The notes under the pieces were generated by a model. The model saw only the letters and a list, made by a program, of their open reading frames with translations, did no database searches and had not been told where the DNA came from. From Falsiroseomonas ponticola (lineage in GTDB: Bacteria > Pseudomonadota > Alphaproteobacteria > Acetobacterales > Acetobacteraceae), in the NCBI RefSeq assembly GCF_016805305.1, contig NZ_JAERQN010000002.1, positions 124,001 to 188,000 of the forward strand: DNA of 64,000 bases, given 5' to 3'. Positions 37,125 to 46,913 of this stretch are shown one piece after another; position 1 is the first letter of the stretch, and each line of letters begins with the position of its first letter. Made by a program: the position numbers and the translations under genes.

Positions 37125-38539
37125 GCGCACCCGCCGCGCAGCGCGACCCGCGCACGGTCGCGGCCATCGTCGCTTCCGCGCTGTTCATGCAGAACCTCGA
37201 CAGCTCGGTGGTCGCCACCGCGCTGCCCGCCATGGCGCGGGACCTCGGCGTGGATGCCGTGCATCTCTCCGTCGCCATCACCTCCTACCTCGTGGCGCTC
37301 TGCGTCTTCATCCCCGTCTCCGGCTGGGTGGCGGACCGCTTCGGGCCGCGCCGCGTCTTCATGGCGGCCATCATCGTCTTCACCGCCGCCTCCGCCCTGG
37401 TCGGCCTGTCCCAGGGCATGGGATCGCTGGTCGCGGCGCGCATCCTGCAGGGTATCGGCGGCGCCATGATGGTGCCGGTCGGCCGCCTGCTCCTGCTCCG
37501 CCGCGTGCGAAAGGAGGAACTGCTGACGGCCATGACCTGGCTGACCATGCCGGCCCTGCTCGGCCCGGTCTGCGGCCCGCCGCTCGGCGGGTTGCTGACC
37601 GATGCCGTCTCCTGGCGCGCGGTGTTCTGGATCAACCTGCCCGTCGGCCTGCTCGGCCTGGCCCTGGTCTGGCGCTTCATCCCGGAGGTGGAGCGCCAGG
37701 ACCCCGGGCCGCTCGATGCCAAGGGCCTGACGCTCTGGGGCCTGGCACTCGCGCTGCTGGTCTCGGGGCTGGAGACGATCGGCCGCGGCGTCGTGCCGGG
37801 CTGGGCGACGGGGGCGATGATCCTGGCCGGGCTGATGGCCAGCATCGCCGCCGTGCTGCATTCCCGCGCCTCCGTCCGCCCGGCGGTCGATCTCTCCCTG
37901 CTCTCGGTCCGCAGCTTCGGCGTGCCCATGGTCAGCGGCACGCTGTTCCGCGCCGGCGCGGGGGCTGTGCCCTTCCTGCTGCCGCTGTCGCTGCAGCTCG
38001 TCTTCGGGCTCTCGGCCGGGGGCAGCGGGCTGGTGACCTTCGCCACCGCGCTCGGCGCCATCCTGATGAAGCCGATGATCCGCCCGCTGCTGCGCCGCTT
38101 CGGCTTCCGGCGCATCCTGATGGTCAATGTCGTCCTCGCCTCGGCCGGCGTCGCGGTCTGCGCCGCCTTCACCCCCGCCTGGCCGATGGTCGCGATCTTC
38201 GCGGTGCTGGCATTGGGCGGCCTGTCGCGCTCCCTGCAATTCACCTCCATGGCCACCCTCTCCTTCGCCGATGTGCCGCAGGAGAAGCTGGCCGCCGCCA
38301 CCGCCATGTCCGGCACCATCCAGCAATTCTCCGTGGCGCTGGGCGTGGTGCTGGGGTCGCTGTCGCTGGAGGCGGGGATGTGGGCCAGCGGCCAGGCCAC
38401 GCCGCAGCTCTGGGAATTCCAGCTGGGCTTCCTCATCGCGGGGCTGGTGATGCTGGCCTCCTTCCTCGGCGTGGCGCGCCTGCCGGCCGATGCCGGGGCG
38501 CGGGTTTCCGGGCACCAGGGCGGCGCGAAACGCGCGTAA
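37121..38539 (+). CDS. MFS transporter, DHA2 (EmrB/QacA-like) exporter
   Basis: Inner-membrane proton antiporter of 472 residues with about 12-14 helices. Motif LDSSVVATALPAMARDL in helix 1 (DHA2 motif D1), motif A in loop 2-3 as GWVADRFGPRRVF, motif C in helix 5 as ALLGPVCGPPLGGLLTDAVSWRAVFWINLPVG. It starts at GTG 37121, overlapping the synthetase stop. Likely exports a drug or metabolite, possibly the product of the upstream acyl-CoA synthetase (inference). Confidence 0.9.
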   Translation: MSAPAAQRDPRTVAAIVASALFMQNLDSSVVATALPAMARDLGVDAVHLSVAITSYLVALCVFIPVSGWVADRFGPRRVFMAAIIVFTAASALVGLSQGMGSLVAARILQGIGGAMMVPVGRLLLLRRVRKEELLTAMTWLTMPALLGPVCGPPLGGLLTDAVSWRAVFWINLPVGLLGLALVWRFIPEVERQDPGPLDAKGLTLWGLALALLVSGLETIGRGVVPGWATGAMILAGLMASIAAVLHSRASVRPAVDLSLLSVRSFGVPMVSGTLFRAGAGAVPFLLPLSLQLVFGLSAGGSGLVTFATALGAILMKPMIRPLLRRFGFRRILMVNVVLASAGVAVCAAFTPAWPMVAIFAVLALGGLSRSLQFTSMATLSFADVPQEKLAAATAMSGTIQQFSVALGVVLGSLSLEAGMWASGQATPQLWEFQLGFLIAGLVMLASFLGVARLPADAGARVSGHQGGAKRA

Positions 38540-38611
38540 CCCTTTCGTCGCTGCCGCGCCCCGCGGCGCCGTGCCATGCTCCCCGCAAACGCCGCCCGCA
38601 CGGAGCCACGA

Positions 38612-41600
38612 ATGTCCTTCCGCCGCCTGCTGCCCCTGCTGCTGCTGCTGCTGCTGGGCTGGCTGCTGCCGTCCGGGGTCCTGGCCTTCGAACTGCCGGG
38701 CCTCTCCGGCGACGCGCAGCGCTACGAATCCTCCCTGACCCGCCGCTTCCCCGCCGGCGGAACCCCCCAGCAGCGGTCCCAGGCGGAGACCCGCGCCCGC
38801 GCTGCGGAAGCCCGCAACGACTGGGCGGCGGCGGCCACGGCCTGGGAGGAGCGGATCGGCACCGGCCAGGCCACCGCCGACCACTGGATGGCGCTGGCGA
38901 ACGCCCAGCTTCGCCGCAACCCGGCCGAGGCCAACCGCGCGCTCCAGGCCGGCTGGCAGGCCTTCATGCTGGTGCCCGGCGGCGCGCCGGAAATCCCCTC
39001 CCTGGTCGTGATGGCGGAGGCGCTGCGCCGCCTCGACCAGCCCGCGCTGCAGCTGCAGGCGCTGGAGGCGGTGGTGGAACGCGCGCCGGAGGATGCCCGC
39101 CACCGCGAGGCGCTTGCCGCCGCCCGCCGCGCCGCCGGCCTGCTGGTCCGCCGCTTCCGGACGGAGCCGGATGCCGAGCCCGCGCGCGCCTGCCTCGACT
39201 TCACCGTCGCCCCCGCGCGGCGCAATGACTGGCAGCCGCAGGACTGGGTCCGCGCGGAACCCGCCATTCCGGGCCTCTCGGTGGTGCGGGAAGGGGATGC
39301 GCTCTGCGTCGCGGGCCTGCCCTGGGGCGCCACCACGCGCCTCACCTTGCGCGCCGGCCTGCCCGGGGAGGATGGGCTGCGCCTGCTGCGGGATACGGCC
39401 CTGAACGTGGCGATGCCCAACCGCACCGCCCGCATCGCCTTCGACAACCGCGCCTTCCTGCTGCCGCGCGGCCAGGAACCGCGCGTGACGGTCGCGACCG
39501 TCAACGTCACCGCCCTCTCGCTCCGCCTCATCCGCGTCACGGAACGCAATTTGGTGCCGCTGACGCGGGACTGGCGCCCGGGCCAGCAGATGGAGGAATA
39601 CGCGGCGGAATACATGGCGGAGGATATGGGCCGCGTGATCTGGGAAGGCCGGGCCGAATTGCCGGCCACCACGCCCAACCGCACCAGCCGCAACGCCCTG
39701 CCTTTGCCCGACGCCGTGCGCAATGCCGGCCCGGGCCTCTATGTGCTGGTGGCGCGGCCGGGGGATGGGCAGGGGCGCGGCACGGCCTCCGCCCTGCCGA
39801 TCCTCGCCACCGATCTCGGCCTGACCGCCTGGCGCGGGCCGCAGGGCATCGCCTTGCAGGTGCGCGGCTTCACCGATGCGCGCCCGCGGGCCGAGGTGAA
39901 GCTCTCCCTGCTCGCCCGCAACAACGAGATCCTGGCCGAGGCCACGACCGGCGCCGACGGCATCGCCCGCTTCGCCGCCGCCGCGCTGCGCGGCCAGGGC
40001 AACCTGGCGCCGGTCGCCATCCATGCCTTCGCCGGCACCGAGGATTTCGCGGCGCTGGACCTGGAGACGGCGTCCTTCGACCTCTCGGATCGCGGCGCCG
40101 ATGGCGCGCCGCATCCCGGGCCGCTCGATGCCTTCGTCTGGCTGGACCGTGGCATCTACCGGCCGGGCGAGGTGGTGAATATCGGCGCCCTGCTGCGCGA
40201 TGGCGGCGGCCAGCCCGTGGACCTGCCGGCCCGTCTGCGCATCAAGCGCCCGAATGGCCAGGTGTTTTTCGAGAGCGTGCCGAGCCGCGTCGCCGGCGCC
40301 GCCTTCGTGGCGCCCGTCACGCTCTCCGCCACCGCCCCGGTCGGCGCCTGGACGGTGGAGGTGCTGGCCGACCCCGACGCACCCCCCATCGGCACCGCCA
40401 GCTTCCGCGTCGATGCCTTCGTCCCCGAACGGCTGGAGGTCACGGCCGGCCCCGTCACCGGCCAGATCGTGCCGGGCCGCCCGCTGGAACTCCCGGTCCT
40501 CGCCCGCTTCCTCTATGGCGCGCCGGGCTCCGGCCTGACCGGCAGCGCGGAACTCCGCCTGTCCACGGACCCGCAGCCCTTCGAGGCCTGGCGCGGCTGG
40601 CGCTTCGGCCTGATGGAGGAGAGCTTCGCCCCCGACCTCATCACCGCCGACATCCCGGAGACGGATGCCGAGGGTCGCGCCCGCGCCACCCTGCTCCTCC
40701 CCGCCGCCCCCGACACGACGCGCCCGGTGAAGGCCGACATCACCGTGCTGATGGCCGACCCCGGCGGCCGCACCAGCGGCGCGCGCCTGTCGCTGCCCGT
40801 CCGCGCCGCCGGCACGCTGCTCGCCATCCGCCCGGCCTTCGAGGGGGGCGCGGTGAATGACGGCGCGGAAGCCGCCTTCGACATCGCCGCCGTCAACCCC
40901 GACGGCGCCGCCATCCCCGCCACGCTGCGCGTGCGCCTGGTGCGCGAACGCCCGGATTGGCGGATCGTCGTCCGCGAACGCCTGGCCCGCTATGAGACGG
41001 TGTGGCGGGACGAGCCGGTGGACAGCACGGAGATCCGCGTCGCCCCCGGCCAGCCCGGCCGCTTCGCCCGCACCCTCGGCTTCGGCCGCTACCGGATCGA
41101 GGTCACGGAACCCAGCGGGCTCGCCATCGCCAGCTACCGCTTCCGCGCGGGCTGGGCGCAGGCCGAGGCCGCGGAGGTGCCGGACCGCGTCGATGTCGCC
41201 GCCGACCGCCGCGCCTATGCGGCCGGGGAGACGGCGCGGCTCCGCATCACGCCGCCCTTCGCCGGCCGCGCCAGCGTCGCCGTGCTGACGGACCGCCTGC
41301 TCTCGACGCAGGAGATCGAGGTGCCGGAAGCCGGCGCCGAAATCTCCATCCCCGTCGATGCCGCCTGGGGGCCGGGCGCGCATGTCGCCGTCACGGTCTT
41401 CCGGCCGGGCAATGCCCCCGCCGGCCGACCCGCCCGCGCGCTGGGCCTGGCCTGGATCGGCCTCGACCCCGCCGCGCGGCGGATGGAGGTCGCGATCGAG
41501 ACGCCCCCGCTCGCCCGCCCCCGCACGCGGATCGAGGTGCCGCTGCGCCTCACGGGCGCGACCGGCTCCGCCATGGTCACGCTGGCCGCGGTGGATGAGG

Positions 41601-43732
41601 GCATCCTCCGCATCACCAATTTCGCCTCCCCCGACCCCGTCGCGCATTTCCTGGCGCGGCGCCGCCTCGGGCTCGACATCCGCGACGATTACGGGCGCCT
41701 GATCGCCCCCGCGGAGGGCGAGGCCGCCGTGCTGCGCCAGGGCGGCGACGGCATGGATGGGGCGGCGATGCAGAACATCCCGCAGCGCCTGGTGGCGCTG
41801 TTCAGCGGCGCCGTCACGGTGGCACCGGACGGCACCGCCACCGTGCCGCTCGACCTGCCGGATTTCGCGGGCGAGCTGCGGCTGATGGTCGTGGCCTGGG
41901 ACGGCAACCGCATCGGCAACGCGTCCCGCCCCCTGACGGTGCGCGACCAGGCGGTGGCGGAGGCGATGCTGCCCCGCTTCCTGGCGCCCGGTGACGAGGC
42001 CCGGCTGCCGCTCCTGCTGCACAACATCGAACTGCCCGCCGGCACCTTCACTGCGACGCTGACGGCGACAGGGGCCATCGAACTCGCCGGCCCCGCGCGG
42101 CTCGACCAGTCGCTCGCCACCGGCGCCCGCGCCGCGCCCTTCACCACGCTGCGCGGCACCAGGGCCGGGGAGGGCACGCTCCGCCTCGCCGTCACCGGCC
42201 CGGGCGGCTTCTCCGTGGAGCGAGAGAGCACCATCACCATCCGCTCCTCCCGCCCCCCCGTGACGGAGGTCGCCGTCACGGGGCTTTCGGTGAACGAGGC
42301 CGCGCCCGTCGCGCTGCCCGCCGACCGCTTCATCGCGGGCACCTGGCGCGCCACCGCCACCTGGGGCGCGCCGGTGCGCTACGACCCGCAGGCGCTGCTG
42401 CGGGCGCTGCGGGGCTTCCCGCTGGACTGCCTGGAACAGGCCTCCTCCCGCGTCCTCGCGCTGTCCTACGCGCCCGCCAATGCCGATACGGCGCAGGAGG
42501 ACCAGGCCCTGCTCGGCCGGGCCATCGCCTCCGTGCTCGACCGCCAGCGCTTCGACGGGCGCTTCGGCTTCTGGACGGCGGAGAGCAACGTCCACCCCTG
42601 GGCCAGCCTCTATGCGACGGAGGCGCTGCTGCGCGCCCGCGCCGCCAATGCCCCGGTGCCGGAAGCGGCGCTGGCCGCGGCGCTGCGGGCGGCGGAGGAG
42701 GATCTGGAATACACCCCCGATACGCCGGAGGAACGCGCCGCCCAGGCCTACCGCCTCCATGTCCTGGCGCTGGCCGGCCGCAACCGGCTGGGCGCCGCGC
42801 GGCGCCTGGCGGAGCAGCTGGACCAGCTGCCGACGCCGCTGGCCCGCGCGCAGCTCGCCGCCACCTTCGCCCGCGCGGGCGATCGCGGAAGGGCGGAGGC
42901 GATCTTCGCCGCCGCGCTGGCGAGCCCCGCCCGGAATGTCTGGTATGGCGACTATGGCAGCGCGGTGCGGGACACGCTGGCCACCGCCCTGCTGCTGCGC
43001 GAATCCGGCGTGGCGCAGGACCGCATGCCGGCGCTGATGGCACGGCTGCCGGGGGCGGACCTGACCCCCGCCGCCACCAATACCCAGGAACAGGCCTGGG
43101 CCGTGGCGGCCGCCTTCGTGCTGGGGCGCGACGGCCGCCCCATCCGCATCACGGTCGGTGACCGGGACCAGCCGGTGCAGCCCATCGTGACCATGGCCCT
43201 GACGGCGCCGACCACCGCCCGCAACCGGGGCGATGCGGCGGTGGCGCAGGCCGTTTCCATCACCGGCGTGCCGACCTCCCCCCTGCCGGCGGCGGCGCAG
43301 GGCATGCGGGTGGCGCGGCGCTTCTACGATCTGGCCGGCCAGCCCGTGAACCTGGACACGCTGCGGGCCGGCGCCTCCCTCATCCTGCTGGTGGAGGCGC
43401 GCAACACCACCAATGAACGCATGCAGGCCATGGTCACCCAGGGCCTGCCCGCGGGGTGGGAGATCGCGGGCCGGCTCGGCCCGGGCGACGTGCCGGGGAT
43501 GCCCTTCCTCGGCACGCTCACCGTGCCGGAATCGCAGCCCGCGCGGGATGACCGCTTCGCGGCGGCGGTGGAGCTGACGCCGGAACAGCCGCTGGCGCGC
43601 CTCGCGGTGCGGCTGCGCGCCGTGACGGCGGGGCGCTTCGAACTGCCGGGGCTGGAGGCGCAGGACATGTACCGCCCCGGAATCTTCGCGCGCCAGAACG
43701 CGGCGCGGATCGTGGTGCTGCCGGCGGATTGA
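38612..43732 (+). CDS. Bacterial alpha-2-macroglobulin with intact thioester motif
   Basis: Periplasmic protease-trapping protein of about 1706 residues (YfhM family). Signal peptide LLPLLLLLLLGWLLPSGVLA ends without a lipobox cysteine, so unlike E. coli YfhM it does not look like a lipoprotein. It contains repeated MG beta-sandwich domains (bait-region candidate FDAWVWLDRGIYRPGEVV type strand near DAFVWLDRGIYRPGEVV), an A2M core at GYRLVEVTAVD-like strands, and the thioester CLEQ at 1273-1276 inside LDCLEQASSRVLALSY. A ggag site precedes ATG 38612. The stop overlaps pbpC, the usual partner, which is thought to repair peptidoglycan after a breach. Confidence 0.9.
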   Translation: MSFRRLLPLLLLLLLGWLLPSGVLAFELPGLSGDAQRYESSLTRRFPAGGTPQQRSQAETRARAAEARNDWAAAATAWEERIGTGQATADHWMALANAQLRRNPAEANRALQAGWQAFMLVPGGAPEIPSLVVMAEALRRLDQPALQLQALEAVVERAPEDARHREALAAARRAAGLLVRRFRTEPDAEPARACLDFTVAPARRNDWQPQDWVRAEPAIPGLSVVREGDALCVAGLPWGATTRLTLRAGLPGEDGLRLLRDTALNVAMPNRTARIAFDNRAFLLPRGQEPRVTVATVNVTALSLRLIRVTERNLVPLTRDWRPGQQMEEYAAEYMAEDMGRVIWEGRAELPATTPNRTSRNALPLPDAVRNAGPGLYVLVARPGDGQGRGTASALPILATDLGLTAWRGPQGIALQVRGFTDARPRAEVKLSLLARNNEILAEATTGADGIARFAAAALRGQGNLAPVAIHAFAGTEDFAALDLETASFDLSDRGADGAPHPGPLDAFVWLDRGIYRPGEVVNIGALLRDGGGQPVDLPARLRIKRPNGQVFFESVPSRVAGAAFVAPVTLSATAPVGAWTVEVLADPDAPPIGTASFRVDAFVPERLEVTAGPVTGQIVPGRPLELPVLARFLYGAPGSGLTGSAELRLSTDPQPFEAWRGWRFGLMEESFAPDLITADIPETDAEGRARATLLLPAAPDTTRPVKADITVLMADPGGRTSGARLSLPVRAAGTLLAIRPAFEGGAVNDGAEAAFDIAAVNPDGAAIPATLRVRLVRERPDWRIVVRERLARYETVWRDEPVDSTEIRVAPGQPGRFARTLGFGRYRIEVTEPSGLAIASYRFRAGWAQAEAAEVPDRVDVAADRRAYAAGETARLRITPPFAGRASVAVLTDRLLSTQEIEVPEAGAEISIPVDAAWGPGAHVAVTVFRPGNAPAGRPARALGLAWIGLDPAARRMEVAIETPPLARPRTRIEVPLRLTGATGSAMVTLAAVDEGILRITNFASPDPVAHFLARRRLGLDIRDDYGRLIAPAEGEAAVLRQGGDGMDGAAMQNIPQRLVALFSGAVTVAPDGTATVPLDLPDFAGELRLMVVAWDGNRIGNASRPLTVRDQAVAEAMLPRFLAPGDEARLPLLLHNIELPAGTFTATLTATGAIELAGPARLDQSLATGARAAPFTTLRGTRAGEGTLRLAVTGPGGFSVERESTITIRSSRPPVTEVAVTGLSVNEAAPVALPADRFIAGTWRATATWGAPVRYDPQALLRALRGFPLDCLEQASSRVLALSYAPANADTAQEDQALLGRAIASVLDRQRFDGRFGFWTAESNVHPWASLYATEALLRARAANAPVPEAALAAALRAAEEDLEYTPDTPEERAAQAYRLHVLALAGRNRLGAARRLAEQLDQLPTPLARAQLAATFARAGDRGRAEAIFAAALASPARNVWYGDYGSAVRDTLATALLLRESGVAQDRMPALMARLPGADLTPAATNTQEQAWAVAAAFVLGRDGRPIRITVGDRDQPVQPIVTMALTAPTTARNRGDAAVAQAVSITGVPTSPLPAAAQGMRVARRFYDLAGQPVNLDTLRAGASLILLVEARNTTNERMQAMVTQGLPAGWEIAGRLGPGDVPGMPFLGTLTVPESQPARDDRFAAAVELTPEQPLARLAVRLRAVTAGRFELPGLEAQDMYRPGIFARQNAARIVVLPAD

Positions 43733-45681
43733 TGAGGCGCTGGTTTCTCGCGGCGGCGGCGCTGGGCGCGGCGGTTTTCGCTGCCGACCGGGCGCTGCCG
43801 CCGGACCTCTCCCGCCTGACCGCGGGCGTCGAGGTGCTGGACGGGCAGGGGAGGACGCTCTCCGTCCTGCCCGCCCCCGGCGGCACCTGGCGGCTGCCGA
43901 CCGCGGCCGCGGATGTGCCGCCGCACCTCCTCGCCATGCTGGTCGCCGCGGAGGACCGGCGCTTCCGCTGGCACCCCGGTGTCGATCCGGTGGCGCTGGC
44001 CCGCGCCGCCATGCAGTGGGTGCGGGCGGGGCGGGTGGTCTCGGGCGGCTCGACCCTCACCATGCAGGCGGCGAGGCTGCTGGAGCCGCGGCCGCGCACG
44101 CTGCGATCGAAGCTCATCGAGATCGCCCGCGCGCTCCAGCTGGAAGCCCGCTTCACCAAGGACGAGATCCTGGGGATCTGGCTGACCCTGGCGCCGCAGG
44201 GCGGCAACCTGGAGGGGCTGCGCGCGGGATCGCTCGCCTGGTTCGGCCGTCCCCCCGCGCAGCTCGATGCCGCCGAGGCCGCGCTGCTGGTGGCGCTGGC
44301 AAGGCGGCCGGAGGCGCTGCGCCCCGACCGCCACCCGGAGGCCGCCCGCCGCGCGCGGGACGCCGTGCTGCTGGCCCGCGCCGCCGGGGCGGGCGCCGTC
44401 AACGCCGATGAACGCGCTGTGGCGCTGGCGGAACCCGTCCCCGCCCGCCGCCTGCCCATGCCCCGCCTGGCGCCGCACCTGGCGCGGGAGGTTTCCCGGG
44501 CTGCGCCGCCCGGCGCCCGCATCGCCACCACCCTCGACCGCGACCTGCAGCGCGCGGCGGAACGCCTGGCGGAGGAGGCGCTGCGCGGCCTGCCGGACCG
44601 CGCCGCGATGGCCCTGGTCGTCGCCGATGCGGCGACGCGGGAGATCCGTGCCCTGGTCGGCGGCAGCTTCGGCGTGGAGAGCCGCGCCGGCATGCTGGAC
44701 CTCACGCGCGCCATCCGCTCCCCGGGCTCCGCCCAGAAGCCCTTCCTCTACGCCATGGCCTTCGAGGCGGGCGTTGCGCGGCCGGACACGGTGGTCAGCG
44801 ACATCGCGCTGCGGTTCGGGAGCTATGCGCCGGAGAATTTCGCCCGCGAATTCACAGGGCGCGTGACCGCCGCCGATGCGCTGCGCCAGTCCCTCAACCT
44901 GCCCGCGGTGGCGCTGCTGCAGGAATTGGGCGCGCTGCGCTACGCCGCCGCGCTGAAGGCCGCCGGCAGCCCGCCCCGCCTGCCGCCCGGTGCGGAGCCG
45001 AGCCTGCCCCTGGCACTGGGCGGCGCCGGCACGACGCTGCGGGAGCTGGTGGCGCTGCACGCCGTGCTGGGCGATGCCGGCCGCGCCGCCCCCCTGACCG
45101 CGCTGCCCGGCCCGCCGGCGCCGCGGACCGAGGTGCTGGTCCCCCACGCCGCCGCCGCCGTGGCGGGCATATTGGTGCAGCCCTTCCCGGGCGGCGGGCC
45201 GGAGGGGGTGGCCTGGAAGACCGGCACCAGCTGGGGCGGGCGGGATGCCTGGGCGCTCGGGCTCGACCAGCGCCATGTCGCGGGGGTCTGGGTGGGGCGG
45301 CCGGATGGCACGCCCATCCCCGGCCTGACCGGGCGCGCCGCCGCCCTGCCGGTGCTGGCCCGCACCTTCGCCCTGCTGCCCGCGGCACCGCGCCAGCCCC
45401 TCCATATCCGCCCCGCCGCGCAGCCCTTTGCGGAGGCCGCGGACCGGCTGCGCCTGCTCTTCCCCATGCCCGGCGCCGTGCTGGCCGAAGGGGCCGGGCC
45501 CGTGACCTTGCGCGCCACCGGCGGCCGCCGCCCGCTGACCTTCCTGGTCGATGGCGCGCCCCTGGCGCATGAGCGGGCAAGGCGGGAGGCCGCCTGGACC
45601 CCCCCCGGCCCCGGCTTCTACCGCATCACGGTGCTGGATGCGGATGGCGTCGCCGCAAGGTCCGAATTGCGCGTGCGGTAG
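43732..45681 (+). CDS. pbpC: Penicillin-binding protein 1C
   Basis: Bifunctional peptidoglycan synthase of 649 residues. Signal anchor WFLAAAALGAAVFAA, a GT51 domain with catalytic glutamate E74 in LVAAEDRRFRWHPG and the GGSTLTMQAARLL motif, then a transpeptidase domain with S333-x-x-K336 (PGSAQKPFLYAMA), SLN (ALRQSLNLPAV) and KTGT (496-499). The C-terminal BiPBP_C domain (RLLFPMPGAVLAEG..TFLVDGAPL) is characteristic of PBP1C. The TGATG overlap with the alpha-2-macroglobulin gene implies coupled expression. Confidence 0.94.
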   Translation: MRRWFLAAAALGAAVFAADRALPPDLSRLTAGVEVLDGQGRTLSVLPAPGGTWRLPTAAADVPPHLLAMLVAAEDRRFRWHPGVDPVALARAAMQWVRAGRVVSGGSTLTMQAARLLEPRPRTLRSKLIEIARALQLEARFTKDEILGIWLTLAPQGGNLEGLRAGSLAWFGRPPAQLDAAEAALLVALARRPEALRPDRHPEAARRARDAVLLARAAGAGAVNADERAVALAEPVPARRLPMPRLAPHLAREVSRAAPPGARIATTLDRDLQRAAERLAEEALRGLPDRAAMALVVADAATREIRALVGGSFGVESRAGMLDLTRAIRSPGSAQKPFLYAMAFEAGVARPDTVVSDIALRFGSYAPENFAREFTGRVTAADALRQSLNLPAVALLQELGALRYAAALKAAGSPPRLPPGAEPSLPLALGGAGTTLRELVALHAVLGDAGRAAPLTALPGPPAPRTEVLVPHAAAAVAGILVQPFPGGGPEGVAWKTGTSWGGRDAWALGLDQRHVAGVWVGRPDGTPIPGLTGRAAALPVLARTFALLPAAPRQPLHIRPAAQPFAEAADRLRLLFPMPGAVLAEGAGPVTLRATGGRRPLTFLVDGAPLAHERARREAAWTPPGPGFYRITVLDADGVAARSELRVR

Positions 45682-45710
45682 CCCGCGGGCCGAATTGCGC
45701 GTGCGGTAGC
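45662..45710 (+). repeat. 21-base direct duplication at the pbpC stop
   Basis: The 21 bases ending pbpC (CCGAATTGCGCGTGCGGTAG + C) at 45662-45682 recur exactly at 45690-45710, a 28-base period. The second copy is intergenic. A recent small tandem duplication that left pbpC intact. Confidence 0.8.
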
Positions 45711-45747
45711 GCGCCGGCGCCCCTACATTCGGGGGCAGGAGGCAGCC

Positions 45748-46218
45748 ATGCCCGACGACCTCTGGCGCACCGATACCTACACCTGGTCCCTGCAACAGGC
45801 CGACCGCCTGCGCCGCCTGCGCGCGGGGGAGCGCGTCAACGACCTCGATTGGGAGAAGGTGATCGAGGAGATCGAGAGCGTGGGGCGCAGCCAGCTGGAA
45901 GCGGCACGGTCGCTGCTCGTGCAATCCGTCCTGCACCTCATGAAGTGCCGGGCCTGGCCGGGGCATCCGGCGACGCGGAAATGGCGCGTCGATGCCGCGG
46001 ATTTCCTGATCCAGGCGCAGGAGGCGTATCGCCCCTCCATGGCGCAGGTGATCGACCTGCCGGGTGCGCTGGCCTATGCGCGGAAGCGCCTGCCCTGGCA
46101 GCGCTTCACGACACCGCCGCAGCCGCTGCCGGAGGGCGGGGCCATTCCCCTCGACGCCCTGGCGAACCCCGACTTCACCATCGAGGACCTCGAAAGCGCG
46201 CTCTTCCCGCCAGCCTAA
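45748..46218 (+). CDS. DUF29 domain protein
   Basis: Protein of 156 residues of the DUF29 family: LWRTDTYTWSLQQADRLRRLRAGERVNDLDWEKVIEEIESVG at the N-terminus, LLVQSVLHLMKCRAWPG, and YARKRLPWQRFTTPPQPLPEGGAIPLDALANPDFTIEDL at the C-terminus. The fold is helical and soluble. Function unknown; the family is abundant in cyanobacteria and alphaproteobacteria. The aggagg ribosome site is well placed. Its stop overlaps the stop of the convergent pseudouridine synthase gene by about 4 bases. Confidence 0.9.
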   Translation: MPDDLWRTDTYTWSLQQADRLRRLRAGERVNDLDWEKVIEEIESVGRSQLEAARSLLVQSVLHLMKCRAWPGHPATRKWRVDAADFLIQAQEAYRPSMAQVIDLPGALAYARKRLPWQRFTTPPQPLPEGGAIPLDALANPDFTIEDLESALFPPA

Positions 46219-46913
46219 CCCCGGCAGCGCGCCACTGCCGCGCGCATGTGGTCGGGCACCGGCGCCTCCACCCGCAGAGGGGGATCGAGCGGCAATTCGA
46301 TCGCCCGCGCCAGCAGATGCAGCGCGCCCGGGCCGCCGCCATACATCGCATCGCCCAGGATCGGGCAGCCGAGATGCGCGCAATGCACCCGCAGCTGGTG
46401 CGTCCGCCCCGTCTCCGGCGCCATCTCCAGCAGCGCCACGCCCTCGCCCCGGCCGAGCACCCGCCAGGCGGTGCGCGCGGGATCGCCCTTTGCATCCACC
46501 ACCATCCGCCAGCCCTTGGCCGCGCTGCTGACCTTCATCAGCCGCGCGTCGATCACGCCGGCATCCTCGCGCGGCCCGCCGCGCACCACCGCCCAGTAGG
46601 TCTTGCCCACGCGGCGCTCCGCGAACAGCGCGTTGATCCGCGCCAGCATCGGCGCCGTCCGCCCCAGCACCAGGCAGCCCGCCGTATCCTGGTCCAGCCG
46701 ATGCGCCGGCTGCGGGTCCCGCCGCTTGCCGAGCCTGAGCGCCGGCAGCCACGCCTCCAGGCTCTCCCCGCCGCGGGCCGAGACCGGCAGGCCATGCGGC
46801 TTGTCCAGCACCATCACCTCCGGCCCCAGATGCAGGATGCGCGCGCGCAACCAGTCGGGCGGCGCAATCTCCGCTTGGCGCGAACCCCCTCGCGATGGAA
46901 CCCTGGGCGCCAT
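46215..46913 (-). CDS. RluA-family RNA pseudouridine synthase
   Basis: Pseudouridine synthase of about 232 residues acting on rRNA or tRNA. The catalytic motif is HRLDQDTAGCLVLGRT with D74; family features are VLDKPHGLPVS upstream, GKTYWAVVRG and ETGRTHQLRVHCAHLGCPILGD downstream. No S4 domain. ATG 46913 was chosen over the longer frame to 47021 because gggg-agg-gtc directly precedes it; that ribosome site lies inside the divergent PfkB gene. The two genes start on the same CATG. Specific target base unknown. Confidence 0.88.
   Translation of the reverse strand: MAPRVPSRGGSRQAEIAPPDWLRARILHLGPEVMVLDKPHGLPVSARGGESLEAWLPALRLGKRRDPQPAHRLDQDTAGCLVLGRTAPMLARINALFAERRVGKTYWAVVRGGPREDAGVIDARLMKVSSAAKGWRMVVDAKGDPARTAWRVLGRGEGVALLEMAPETGRTHQLRVHCAHLGCPILGDAMYGGGPGALHLLARAIELPLDPPLRVEAPVPDHMRAAVARCRG

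Noticed and set aside
36968-42760. Minus-strand open frame of 1930 codons opposite the MFS and alpha-2-macroglobulin genes
   Set aside because: Spans several real genes and intergenic gaps; composition is G/R/A/Q-rich without motifs. It is a codon-bias shadow.
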